The notes: generated by a model from the letters alone, not told the origin. A stretch of 64,000 bases of DNA from Chromobotia macracanthus (GCA_036877525.1 JAZGTH010000002.1:6246501-6310500); one strand, 5' to 3'. Shown: positions 1-10,386, counted from the first letter of the stretch. Translations and numbers: made by a program.

Positions 1-261
1 ACTTCAAGCATGTGTATATATCCCCACACATGACCAGAATATGCTGGATCATGTTTACAGCAACATTTGTGATGCATACAAAACTGCCCCCCACCCGCCC
101 TTTGGACTTTTAGATTACATTTCTTTGTTTCTATACCCAGCCTATAGACAAAGACTCAAGCAAACAAGTCCAACTGTTAAACAGTTTAAACTCATTCTTT
201 TAAATGCATTCTTCCATCAACTTACAAGTGTATTCAGAATATGTTACTGGGTACATTAGCA

Positions 262-470
262 CATGCAGAGGGGTCACTTGCACACCCGGACCACACAACT
301 GCCCTCCACTTTAACTGTTGCACCAGATGAAGTACTTAAAGCTCTTAGAAGAATTAACCCTCGCAAGGCAGCAGACACAGATAACATATCAGGGCCAGCC
401 TTTCGGAGGATTCCAGGACCAGGGTTGGGAAACCACTGTGTTAGATTACCATGCGTGTCCTTTAGTTTAC
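262..470 (+). mobile_element. LINE reverse-transcriptase fragment, joined to a MITE end
   Basis: The frame around 290-410 reads VLKALRRINPRKAADTDNIS, which resembles the conserved start of the reverse transcriptase of non-LTR retrotransposons (pattern VLxxLRxxNPRKAAGPDNIxG). Similarity ends near 405. The next bases, about 408-437 (ccagggttgggaaaccactg), match in reverse the terminus common to fish hAT-type MITEs (cagtggttcccaaccctgg). So this looks like a small LINE remnant interrupted by, or fused to, another element. It is not a functional gene. Confidence 0.55.
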
Positions 471-861
471 AATCTGACCACATCCACCAGAGGCGCGTAG
501 ACACCATCTGACGTCACAGCTACTGTGTTCAAGTAACTGTAAACTGAACAAATCTAAAAAATGCACCATGTAAGTTGTTGTACTTTTCTTTATTCTATAT
601 TAAAAATCTTTATTTTAAGGAGGAAACAACTGACAAAATAAAATACATGTTGAGAAGTTTTTCCATATAACCTACTCCTTACATTATATGGAAGCCTTAC
701 TCCTTAGGCTTGTTTGGCTTAATATTATACATGCCATTTATTTATATTTTTTATAAATCCATCATAATCTTTGCATTGTTAATTTACTAATATACTTCTG
801 GAAAAAACACAATTTTCTATTACATTATACATTGTATATTTATGTATATTATTTATTTTTT

Positions 862-936
862 ATGTACAGCTGCTTTGCAACAATGCAGCATTGTGAAAAG
901 CGCTATATTAATAAATTTGAATTAAAATTAAAAACT
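862..936 (+). mobile_element. L2/CR1-type LINE 3' tail
   Basis: The segment 'gctgctttgcaacaatgcag', followed by 'gtgaaaagcgctatattaat' and an A/T-rich tail, is the typical 3' end of L2-like LINEs in fish. It is on the same strand as the reverse-transcriptase fragment near 290, so both may come from one LINE insertion that has lost most of its body. The stretch between them (470-860) is AT-rich with nothing else recognisable. Confidence 0.5.
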
Positions 937-1093
937 GAATTACAGTTCAGTTTTACAGTAAGGTGTTTTCATCACTTTCTTTCTTTACTCTTGTGTGTCT
1001 GGACATAAGACACACATCTGAACAACACATAGTCCTGTTAACCATGCCATGATTGTCTTGGAAATCACCAACATTTTCTGATCACAAGAGATA

Positions 1094-1098
<5 letters not shown>

Positions 1099-1131
<33 letters not shown>
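1099..1131. repeat. (ATT)n microsatellite
   Basis: About 11 uninterrupted ATT units. The flanks (940-1510) contain no gene I can support. Confidence 0.9.
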
Positions 1132-1132
<1 letters not shown>

Positions 1133-1517
1133 ACTATTGGCACTAATTACACAATTAGGTAATTTCCAAACAAATTACCTAATATTTTTGTCATCAATTC
1201 ATCATGTCTTTGAAATAGATTCATTTAAGGCATTTGGACCTTGTGTCTTGATTTCACACTCTTATTTTTATTGTCTTGTCTTTCAAGCATTTAAAAGTCA
1301 AGCCGGCTATAGTCAAGAACCACTGATACCACTTTCCCCAAAGCAAATGACACATTTTACACCACAACTATAATTTTGGGAACAGCTGGTTAATGTATTA
1401 ACTTTATAGCCCCAAAACATACATGTTTTTGGATAAAAGATAACATCACAGTACCATGATCATCTCTGTATCTGTTGCAGCTATATAAGCCAATACTGGA
1501 GATGACACAACTTAGAG

Positions 1518-1891
1518 CAGCGGTTCTCAAACTTTGTACCACGTATCACCATAATAACCAACATTAAAATACTATTTTAAACATTCAGCTACAGCTATGC
1601 ACAGTTCAAAAACGAGGCAGTTTTATTCACAATAAGAATATGTATTATTGTCAGCCACTTTAAACATTGTAAATACACAGTTTGAACATTAAAACTGCAC
1701 TGTGCTTACATACAGGTAAATAAAAAATAATGATTAAATTAAAATGTATTGTACCTAAAAGTTAAATAAAAAACTGTACTGTACTTAAACATTACGTAAA
1801 AATGCATTAATTCAACTGAATATTATTTAATTCAGTGATTCCTCTGCGCACCACTAGAGGGAGCCTGCGTACCACACTTTGAGAATGACTG
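1518..1891. mobile_element. hAT-like MITE with terminal inverted repeats
   Basis: The left end starts cagcggttctcaaactttg and then taccac. The right end is the near-reverse complement, gtaccacactttgagaatgactg at about 1869-1891. The inner sequence is AT-rich with no ORF, as expected of a non-autonomous element of the Charlie-like hAT group (TIR of the CAGnGGTTCTCAAACT type). The flanks acttagag and acttggtt share four bases, which could be a decayed 8-bp target duplication. Confidence 0.65.
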
Positions 1892-2190
1892 ACTTGGTTG
1901 TACTCGCAATAGGCACGGTTGCCTTGTACCGATCACACTACATGCAGTCACACGTACTGTTTCAGTCATAGGCCACCTAACCTGATAGGCATACAAGACC
2001 TACAATGTATAAAACCCCCTAACAGCAGTCTCCATATTTGTATAAAAATATTGTATTTGCTTAAAGTTATCTAATGAGCATGTGACCAGCATTGTACAAT
2101 GACTGCGATTCATCTACGAAAGCTTGGAAAAGATAACAGTAAGAAATAGCTATCCGTTTCCATCCGGCTTTTCCGTGCTGGTAAAAGAGT

Positions 2191-3127
2191 GTGCCTGCTC
2201 AGATTCCACCTTCTTCTAGATCTGGATCAGAACTCAGAGCAGAACAGCAAGTTTTGTTGTTGTCATTCAGCTGTGACAGTGACCTTCTCAAGTTCAACCA
2301 ACTGAGGGTGAGACAACCTGCCCAACATTGTCACAGGCCAGCATGTGAGAAGCATCAAATATACCAACAGCTTTTTTAAGCATTAAAGGAAAGATTTTCG
2401 CAAAGATCATAAAACTCGTCTGCATGACTCTTTTTGGCCAACTTTTCTTGTAAGGTCGTTTAACAGCACAGCACATTTACCACCTCCCTTTACAGAAGTC
2501 TGCTAGGTTTGTATTTAAAGTATGGTCTACAGGAAGCCCAAATATATTTTTCTTCTTCACAGTTCTATAAGATAAAACTGTGTTTCTGCAGAAGTCGTAT
2601 CCTTGACTGGGGGCTATTTGCAGAGGAACCAGTTGGTACTGATGAAGTGATAATTGAATATGTAGATCAAATTATTAAGCAGATGAGATTCACATTACAT
2701 AAACCATTACATAATTCCAGATATTTTGGCCTCTGCAATTTGAGCATTCTTTTTAATTTTAGCATAAATGCATCCATTGCTATAATGTACTTGCATCATG
2801 ATATTTTTACTCTTAACAAACAAGGGTGAACACAAAAGTTCTTGTCTGCTAAAATATCTTATATCCTTCCTTTAGGTAACAGTAGACATGAATGAAAGTT
2901 GCTGTGGGAAACAGGGTATTGGAAGCAGCTATTTGTTCCGGATCAATCCGGACACTATTATTGATGCCACCAAGTGTGGTAACCTGTCAATGTTTATCAA
3001 TTACAGTCATTTAGTCTTGGCAACCCATTGGTGTAAATAAAGAAATCATTTATGATTACAGTTTTCCATTGAAGATGAGAAGATCCCCTGCCTCTGCTAC
3101 AAAGGACTGCAAAAGAACTTTAAACTA
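2191..3127 (+). pseudogene. Decayed SETD1-family histone methyltransferase remnant (SET and post-SET exons)
   Basis: Three exon remnants fit the C-terminus of SETD1A/B H3K4 methyltransferases. Exon a (2191-2307) reads RSGSELRAEQ...CDSDLLKFNQLR and keeps a gtgaga donor. Exon b (2563-2682) reads SRILDWGLFAEEPVGTDEVI...IEYV after a good tctt-rich acceptor. Its donor has become atgaga. Exon c (from 2876) reads GIGSSYLFR then DTIIDATKCGNL, after a good acceptor. It then decays: the NHxCxPN motif is replaced by NYSHLVLATHWCK and a stop at 3038-3040. About 35 codons are missing before IIYDYSFP, a frameshift follows at about 3069, and the post-SET CxC cluster survives only as IPCLCYK. Remnant introns show this is a decayed gene and not a retrocopy. 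It lies tail-to-tail with hpd, as SETD1B does in mammals, so setd1b is the likely parent. The upstream part of the gene is not in the window. Confidence 0.88.
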
Positions 3128-3427
3128 GACATGGTTTGGTTTTACAGTTTTTACTTTAAAGACAATACAATTTGTTTTTAATAGGTAATATATTAACAAT
3201 TATATATTTAGTTTCTGTATTTCATAAAGATCTCAGTAAATATTATTTTACAGCGTTTTAACAATATTATTACTACAATTAAATGATACATTTATATATT
3301 TAATGACAGCTATCATAAATTAAGACAAAAGTTTTTATGTATTTATCAGTTACAATATGGACCGGTATCTCCGCCTGCAAAATGAATTGAAGTCCAATAC
3401 GGTGCGGTAATGTATTTGACTTGCGGG

Positions 3428-3433
3428 AAAAAA
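3428..3433 (-). terminator. RNA polymerase III terminator of tRNA-Ala
   Basis: Six A on the + strand give TTTTTT on the transcribed sense, 6 nt after the discriminator base of the tRNA gene. A run of at least four T is the usual Pol III stop signal. Confidence 0.75.
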
Positions 3434-3439
3434 TAATAT

Positions 3440-3512
3440 TGGAGAATGCGGGCATCGATCCCGCTACCTCTCGCATGCTAAGCGAGCGCTCTACCATTTG
3501 AGCTAATTCCCC
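3440..3512 (-). tRNA. tRNA-Ala (AGC)
   Basis: On the minus strand, 73 nt fold into a full cloverleaf. The acceptor stem is GGGGAAT paired with ATTCTCC, with discriminator A. It includes the G3:U70 wobble pair that is the main identity element of alanine tRNAs. The D-arm/A-box (TAGCTCAAATGG) and T-arm/B-box (GGATCGATGCC) are intact, and the anticodon loop CTTAGCATG gives AGC. The CCA end is not encoded, as usual in eukaryotes. A six-T terminator follows. The gene sits alone between the setd1-like remnant and hpd. Confidence 0.95.
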
Positions 3513-3862
3513 ACTGCGACGCCACAGTACTCAAACCATGTCTCATCTCTCTAGAACTAAGATCCGTTTTATTTGAGTGTAAATAGTCTAGCGAAGAACA
3601 AAATGATACTATGTAATTTAAATGTATATTGAAATATGTTGTTTAATTTGATTTCAGCTAACTTCGTATTTATTCGACTTACTTTTGTATTAGATTATTG
3701 TTTTTATTGACTACAGAATGACGTTTTCATTTAAAAACTTTTACTATAACTGATATGATTTATATAATGTATATTTTATGTATGTAACGGAATATATAAT
3801 ACTGCTTAATACAAAGGAGTAAATTGTAAACATATGAAAGCAGATCTTTTTGAAATTAACTC

Positions 3863-3990
3863 TTTATTTGTATTTGTTCAAAAGTTCATGGCACATTACT
3901 TGCTTAGACAAAGACTCTCCAAAGTGTTTGAAAGCCAACAAAAAATCGTTTATTGTACATCCTTCCATGTATATGTACCATGTATTTATT
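3863..3990 (-). promoter_or_regulatory. hpd: Candidate poly(A) signals of hpd
   Basis: On the minus strand, downstream of the hpd stop codon, AATAAA occurs at 3985-3990, 3949-3954 and 3863-3868. The nearest gives a 3' UTR of only about 50-70 nt. Which one is used cannot be decided from the sequence. Confidence 0.5.
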
Positions 3991-4023
3991 GTGTTACACG
4001 TATAATTACTCTGAAGGGCCCAT

Positions 4024-4192
4024 TTAAAGTCTCTCTGATGTGCCATTAGGTGTAAGTATGGTGAGATTTCCTCTGGCCTTTTGGTCAGCTTCAATTGCCT
4101 CAAACAGAGATTTGAAATTTCCAGCACCAAACCCCTGAAAGAGTGGAATGCATACTGTTATTCAGTGTGTGTGTGTTTGTTTTGTTGTTGTG

Positions 4193-4232
<40 letters not shown>

Positions 4233-7200
4233 GTATAAATTCCTGGTACATTAGAAACTTTATTGCAACTTCTGAAATACTGCTAGACTGTGAGATTTAT
4301 AACTGTAATCTTACTTGATGGTTGTGTCTCTGGATGACCTCTAGAAACACAGTGGGTCTGTCCTGCACTGGTTTCGTGAAGATCTGGAGCAGGTAACCAT
4401 TGTCATCATAATCCACCAAGATTTTGAGTTCCTGTAAAAATGAAACCAGGTTAATGTCACCTTCTGCTTTACACCTGCTTTGAAAACAACGGTTTTATGG
4501 ACTACTGGACTACTAGTTTCCCTGCTGTTTTCCTCAACTAAAAGACATATTCAAGATTTAAAAGTTCATTATCCACATTCCGATATTAAGTTTAGTAAAA
4601 CTTTAAATATGTCTCACCTCCAGTATGGTCATATCTTCTACAATCTTGACCTTGGAAAACTTCAGCTTTTCTCTGAGATGCTGGTAGTAATAGTCAGGCA
4701 CAGACATAAACTCCATCCCACGTTCCTTAAGGTTACGGATCTGATGGGTGAGCACATTCTTGTCAAACATTTACTGTAAAATGCAAACCAATCTATAAAG
4801 ATATATGCATATAAATAATTTACAAGCTCTACAAATAACTGCCATTGTTATAAAATAATTAAGAGGAGGGGTAAAATTTTCCCATGATTCCTGTAAGGGG
4901 GTGGGGGGATTCCACAAAACGTGTATACACTGCTGGTGTATGAGGGTCCAAACTAAAATTTTATCCTGGGCCCCATTAATAAACTAATGACAATCAGGTG
5001 ATCATCTGTGGAATACTTACTGCTGTAATGATGTCAGAGGTGTTCATGGCAATGTGCTGAACCCCTGGGCCACCGTAGTACTCCACATATTCCTAAATAA
5101 ACATAGAGACTTTTTTCAGAAATGATGGATAGAGGGATGGATGCATGGATACCTGTCATGTGTGTAAATAATAACATGCCTGGATCTGAGACTTGCGTTT
5201 TCCCATGGCTGGTTCATTGATTGGCATTTTAACAGTTTCTTCATAGTTGGCCACCACTATGGAGCGCAGAGCACTGTATTCAGTCTGTAGCTGCTTGTCA
5301 TCCACAGACCAGAATCTGTGGAACAGCAGGTTCCTCTGATACCTTCATACACAAACACACTGTGATCCTGATGATAGTGACAAATTACCATCTGCACAAA
5401 GTCTTTTTTTTTAATATATCTAACATCCTTTTTTGTGTTCCACAGAAGAATTGTATATGGGTTTGACAAAATATTAAAGTGATTACATTTATTTGTTTAG
5501 CAATTTGTATTTTGTCAGAAGAGACACACCCACTAACAGTCTCTGTTTTAAATCATTGTGCTAGTCCCACCCCCCTTTCCTCCCTCTTTTCCCTCATGCT
5601 GTGTAATTGTCTCCAGATGCATTTGGAGTCTTGGACACATTTCGGAAGTCATTATGCTGAGTCATAATCGCTAAGACATTTTTTTTACATAATGTTCAGT
5701 CACCCACAACCACTAAAATGACAACCACTGCCAAACTTTTGCTGCCACCTCTTCTGATCTTTCCTCTCTTTCTTTGATCCATCCTCACCATGGAGACAAA
5801 CTATGGATCCGTGGGGATGGCTCCAGGTCTATTCTGACTGGATAGGAGCAGATAGGGAGTTTACCCCAAAGACTTACTCTGTTCTAACACTGTAGCTCTC
5901 GTGACTGCTCTGTGCTTCTCAGGATTAACAACCCCAGCAAAGGTGGCTGTGTTGTCGGCCTTTTAACATTTATGTCTGTTAGAATACTGACAAACCAACA
6001 AATAAACAACAACAGAAGTTCAATGGGTTTATCAACAGATTTACAAGGTGTTGTGTTTTTACCATTCTACTATTGGCACCATCTCATTGTCTGGCTGGTT
6101 GCCAACCACATGATCAATGAAGTCAAGCTTGCCACTTGGCCTGCAAAAGAATGATCATATTAAAAGACAATGGGAAGAACAATGAAACAAATAAATTGAA
6201 AAAATTGAAAAAAAAACAGACCTTCTATAAGATAACTTGCTTACACATTTTTAATACTAGCAAACAATATTTTTAATGATTAAAGAATTGGCATTCTACA
6301 CTCACATTTTAGCCAGGGAAGGGTCACAGAACAGAGGAGGATGAAATCCTGGGAGGAAGAGTCCATTATATCCTGCCCTCTCTACAAGAGTGTGAGTGGT
6401 ATCACCATACTATAAAAGAAAGAAAAAAGAGAGAGTTCAAAACAAAAACAAACAAAACAATGAAAAAAAAACTTTAATGAAAGTTAAAGCCATTATACTT
6501 GACATTATACATACTGTCTGCAACACTGCTAGTTTCACTTTGCCAAACTTATCCTCCACAACACGGGGCTCCTGAAGAACAATGGCACCTCGTTCTCTAG
6601 CTTTCTGCAGAGAACGAGGTGATTTAATAAAATATTAAATCAAATCAAATCTGATTATTGCAAATTATGCCCAGTGGGCTCAAAATGGTATTTCAGTATA
6701 TTTCACCATAAACTTTTACCTCAACCAGGTTGTCACAGTTCTTCACAGTGAATGCTACATCTTTTACTCCATCTCCATGCTTCACCAGGTGCTCCCCCAT
6801 CTCTGTTTATGGAAGAGCAGATTACACAGTTTAGAATGTGGGTTTATAGGCCATTAAATTCCAGAAAATAACAGTACACATTCTTAATTCTTACTGTACC
6901 TTTATTGCCAGGATTCAGGGCAGAGGTGAAGACATAAATAATCTACAAGAAAGCACAAATAAAGTTGGAATAGACATGCTCCTGCACAGTAGATCACACC
7001 AGCTGGGTTTGTACAAAATGTACTTCAGGTACACTATCAAGGAAATGAAAAAAATGGATGGGAATGAAGTCAAAATATGAATCTCAAAAACAAATCTAAA
7101 TCTCTCACCTTCCCCTGTTTGACCACATGAGACACCACCTCACGACTACCTGTCTCCAGCCCACAATACGCCAAAGGTTCAAAACCCAATTTATTACAGT

Positions 7201-7938
7201 AAAAAGATGCCGCCTAAGATACATCACAGCACAGAGAGGATAAACAAAGACAGAACTTACAATGATACAAATAATTTAAAGTGCAAGATTAATGTGAGTG
7301 TGAAATGAGTGTGAAAATGGCTCCACCTATTGGGTTGATTTTACTTTAAAAAGTCTCAGCATGGATCTAATTAATGAGCAGAGGATGGTGGTCCCCAGTT
7401 TTTTATTGCCCCCACCCCTTAAGACAGCCAATAGCATCTCCCTATAGGACACCTCCTCTTAGCTTCAGAAACTCACAAACAAACACAGTTCACAAAATGG
7501 TGCAGTTTAAAAAAACATACCTGTTTGGCATTTCCAACCCAGAAAGTGATGTGGTCAAAGCAGACAAACCTGCCCTGCTCGTGCTGTAAACATAAAAAAC
7601 AATGATGACACTAACAGCAATGATCATAATGTACTTAACTGTCTTAGACTTTACTGATCTGAAACAGAACCAGTCTAGTCCAGAGTCTGATATTAAAAGT
7701 TTAAGGATAAACACTAAGCAGAGTCAATCACAAGCATGTGACATATAGTGCATTAGTGGAGAAGTGGATAGTTACATAGCATAGAATTAAAATAAACAAA
7801 CAAATAAATAAATAAAAATTATGACCTCATACCTTTTCACCTTTGTCAGTGTAGGATGTCTGGAAACAGTAAAATTGGCTTGTTTGAATCATTTGTATAT
7901 GCAAATAAAAAATATTCCAGTGAATGTAACTGTTTAAA

Positions 7939-8012
<74 letters not shown>

Positions 8013-8059
8013 TATTTCAAATTAGAGATAATTGTCTTAAAATGCAAATGACTTACCAT
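4024..8059 (-). CDS. hpd: 4-hydroxyphenylpyruvate dioxygenase, complete, 14 coding exons
   Basis: This Fe(II) enzyme converts 4-hydroxyphenylpyruvate to homogentisate in tyrosine catabolism. Exons in gene order: 8057-8059 (ATG only), 7833-7859, 7521-7583, 7109-7213, 6900-6942, 6720-6802, 6515-6604, 6306-6409, 6063-6140, 5180-5342, 5021-5092, 4618-4740, 4315-4431, 4024-4134. They sum to 1182 nt, or 393 residues plus stop, the length of human HPD, and all phases join. Iron ligands fall at the positions known for HPD: His183 (in DFIDHVVGNQ), His266 (in GGPGVQHIAM) and Glu349 (in RPTVFLEVIQRHNH). The C-terminal helix carries GFGAGNFKSLFEAIE. One intron (5093-5179) has a GC donor. There is no frameshift or stop, so the gene is probably functional. 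Upstream on the minus strand are an inverted CCAAT box near 8088 and a GGGCGG box near 8160. The start of exon 1 is not resolved. Confidence 0.97.
4165..4224. repeat. (TG)n microsatellite in the last hpd intron
   Basis: Interrupted TG/TTG tract, pure (TG)n from about 4194 to 4224, between the last two coding exons of hpd. Confidence 0.9.
5345..5470 (-). mobile_element. Fragment of the 'agttcaccc' type MITE in an hpd intron
   Basis: On the minus strand the piece around 5420-5468 reads like the inner part of this MITE family (pattern 'ttcttctgtggaacacaaa'). Both ends are missing, so it is only a fragment. It lies in the intron between the exons at 5180-5342 and 6063-6140. The rest of that intron (5470-6062) shows nothing else I recognise. 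Confidence 0.4.
6586..6621. other. hpd: Perfect inverted repeat across the acceptor site of hpd coding exon 7
   Basis: The arms CACCTCGTTCTCT (6586-6598) and AGAGAACGAGGTG (6609-6621) are exact reverse complements of 13 bp with a 10-nt loop. On the gene's strand the upstream arm is the end of the intron, including the pyrimidine tract. The acceptor AG (6606-6605) lies in the loop, and the other arm is in the coding exon (residues RERGA). The pre-mRNA could fold into a hairpin that presents or hides the 3' splice site. Confidence 0.75.
7940..8007. repeat. (TA)n microsatellite filling hpd intron 1
   Basis: About 34 uninterrupted AT units within the first hpd intron (7860-8056, 197 nt). The repeat makes up about a third of the intron. 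Confidence 0.95.
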
Positions 8060-8060
8060 C

Positions 8061-9203
8061 TTTAGTTTTAGCCTACTTCTTGTAGGGCCAATCACAGAAA
8101 TGAGATGAGGTGAGTACAGCTGGTCCACATGTGAATTTGTAGTGGTATGTGGGAGTCTCCGCCCAAGGGTGTTCAGGCGAGGAGGAGAACTACAGTAATG
8201 ATGCTTTCATTTTGTGATATAATTATCTGTATTTGTAAACAATTAATTATAACTATCTGTATCTATAAACAATTGGTTATCGCTTTGTGTAAGATATTTT
8301 GGGATTTTGAGCAAATATGCTGCTCTTTCTTGTGTTTTCTTTAGAATTTTTCATAACCAGCTGTTTGTCTATATGGTAAAGAGGAGGCATACGGTTCCTT
8401 GTACCCTATTGGTCAGTTGGTTGCCCCTGTAGTTTTCAGAATGACTTTGCAAAACTTTACGATTTAGTTATGTCCTCTTAGTTGTAAAATTTGAACCAAA
8501 TTTATTTATTCCAGTAGAATAGGAAACTGTTGCATAACAGTCTATATTAGGTCATTAACAAACATAGTTAATGTTTAACAGACCAGCTGTTCATGTGCAT
8601 TTAAATATGAAAAAGTTCATTTTAATATAACATTCACATTTAGTCAGGTATATGCATATCTATATATCTATACATCACACTCAGGTGTGATGTAACTTCA
8701 GCAAATTCAGCATTCATCTCAGGAGCATAAAAAATATTATTGCAAGGCAGTACACAGCTCTTTGAATTAACAGAATTGTAGCATTGTAAGTGTTACTGTA
8801 CTGAGAATCTGTTGCAGGTGTAAAACGCTGATGTACATGTTCTCAGAAATCCAAACCTATTGAGAGTAGGTATTTGAACTTGTATAGTAGGTTGGCTGAA
8901 CATGAAATGCAAATGAGCATATGTGTGTGTTTAGGGGAAAGGTGTTTATGCACACAAGGTATAGGCTATTTCCCAAGTGAACAGTGAGTAACTGTCTAAG
9001 CCAGGTGCTGATTGGTCGGTTACAACTCAAGGGAAATACAATACTGTTAGTGTCACTTAGCTGCACATGATATTCAACATTTGTCATCGGGTGATCAAAG
9101 TAGAGAAAAGAAGCATAGCGTGTGAGAGAAAACAGAGATCACACGACAAAATAAAACAAGCATGTGGAGTGAAGAAAACTAAAGAAAAGGGAACAAAGAC
9201 ACC
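8061..9203. other. Intergenic region between hpd and the orphan ORF
   Basis: This stretch must hold the hpd promoter (minus strand) and probably the promoter of the ORF at 9204 (plus strand), since the two genes point away from each other. Near hpd there are CCAAT-like (8088-8092) and GC-box-like (around 8160) motifs. A short palindrome, catcacac...gtgtgatg, lies near 8672-8691. There is no clear TATA box or CpG island, and no convincing ORF. Confidence 0.4.
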
Positions 9204-10172
9204 ATGAATGAGCAGTCAATGGAAAACCCAGCCATTCTTCAGAAGTGGTTGCTGAAAAGGAGGAACAGAGATGATAGAGAGAAGGAGGAAATAACCATCC
9301 AGGATGAAGCTGGAGGACATGAGTGTTCCACTGTTCCGACACATGATACAGGGATAGAAAATAATGAAGAGGGAAAACTGGTTGGTGCAGTCAATGAGGT
9401 GAATAAAGAAAAGCAGGCTAGAGTCCAGTCTGTCTTCTCTATGGTGAGGAGTCAGATCAGGGCACAAGCCGGTGTAGATGGTCAACGGATGGGCTTACTG
9501 AATGTTGTGAATCAAGCCACCAGGGAACTGGAGAAAAGCAAGGGAGAGCAGGGGGAACCTCCACCCACTGTTAGCATCACCTCATCTGAGGAGGAGACAG
9601 TGGACCAAGGCACCAAGAAGGAAACTGTTGAAGAGGAAATACTTGAGAAAACTATTAAGGGGAGAGGAGAGGAGGTATGTGTAGCCCTGTTGGAGGAGGT
9701 AATGTTGAGCTTGGAATCTTTAAAGAAGGATTTGCGAGAGGATCTGACTCAACTTCGCCGTGATACACAAAATTATATGGAGAGAGAGCTTTGCAGCCTG
9801 GAGACCCGTCTAACAAACTTATTGAGAATACAAACACCCGCTGCACCTCCTATGGAGACCAAGAAACACAGACCTCCCAGCATGCCTCCCTTGGGAGCAT
9901 CTAAGAGACGAATGCTCAACCGCACAATGACCACTATCACCCCTCAAACTTGCCTCCTTCTTTCCCTGGGGCCTCGCTCCAGTTCAGAGCCCCTGGTGAT
10001 TTCTGGTGCTGAGACTGCTAAAAACAATGGTGCTCGGATGCCGAGGGGACATGAGCTGCTATATCAGGCTCCTGGGCCCTTGCCTCCTGTCCGACCACCT
10101 GCACAGACAAGCAAGACAAGTTTGCGAAGCAGGACTCGCGTCGGTAAGCCAACATGCAAGTCAGGTTTGTGA
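9204..10172 (+). CDS. Intronless 322-codon ORF, unrecognised, charged helical protein
   Basis: I do not recognise this protein. The ATG has a good Kozak context (cacc before it) and the frame stays open for 322 codons, far beyond chance here. Residues 1-75 are hydrophilic and charged. Residues 76-112 (SMVRSQIRAQAG then GLLNVVNQATRELEK) look helical. Residues 120-150 are acidic. Residues 152-210 form a long amphipathic stretch (LESLKKDLREDLTQLRRD and MERELCSLETRLTNLL) that could be a coiled coil. The C-terminal third is rich in Pro, Ser and Arg. There is no signal peptide or membrane segment. AATAAA follows at 10228-10233 and 10290-10295. It could be a lineage-specific single-exon gene or an old retrogene. 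A frame change after about residue 235 cannot be excluded, because the C-terminus looks less constrained. Confidence 0.6.
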   Translation: MNEQSMENPAILQKWLLKRRNRDDREKEEITIQDEAGGHECSTVPTHDTGIENNEEGKLVGAVNEVNKEKQARVQSVFSMVRSQIRAQAGVDGQRMGLLNVVNQATRELEKSKGEQGEPPPTVSITSSEEETVDQGTKKETVEEEILEKTIKGRGEEVCVALLEEVMLSLESLKKDLREDLTQLRRDTQNYMERELCSLETRLTNLLRIQTPAAPPMETKKHRPPSMPPLGASKRRMLNRTMTTITPQTCLLLSLGPRSSSEPLVISGAETAKNNGARMPRGHELLYQAPGPLPPVRPPAQTSKTSLRSRTRVGKPTCKSGL

Positions 10173-10227
10173 GCCAAGCCTGTCCACAGTGAATATACAA
10201 CCATTTTAAGTTGGACAACTGATGACC

Positions 10228-10295
10228 AATAAAAAAGCCAATGGAGGTGCCAGCATCATTATGTTTGCAATGAGAACATTGAGAGGATTAATAAA
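10228..10295 (+). promoter_or_regulatory. Candidate poly(A) signals of the orphan ORF
   Basis: AATAAA at 10228-10233 and 10290-10295, 56 and 118 nt after the stop codon of the ORF at 9204-10172. This supports its being a transcription unit. Confidence 0.45.
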
Positions 10296-10305
10296 AAACT
10301 AATTT

Positions 10306-10386
10306 CAATGCAGGTGTGTTATAGGTATTGGTATTGGGTTTTTTAGCGACTTGAAGGGTTTGCATTGTTTTTATTGACTGCATATT
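10306..10386 (+). repeat. Imperfect direct repeat, copy 1
   Basis: Shares a nearly identical core (tattgggttttttagcgact) with the region at 11647-11727. Similarity extends from a shared 'gcaggtg' to 'tgcatatt'. Together the two copies flank the gapvd1 promoter. The rest of 10390-11090 is AT-rich with no gene. Confidence 0.8.

Noticed and set aside
3300..3497. 65-codon minus-strand frame
   Set aside because: It overlaps the tRNA-Ala gene and is a shadow of it.
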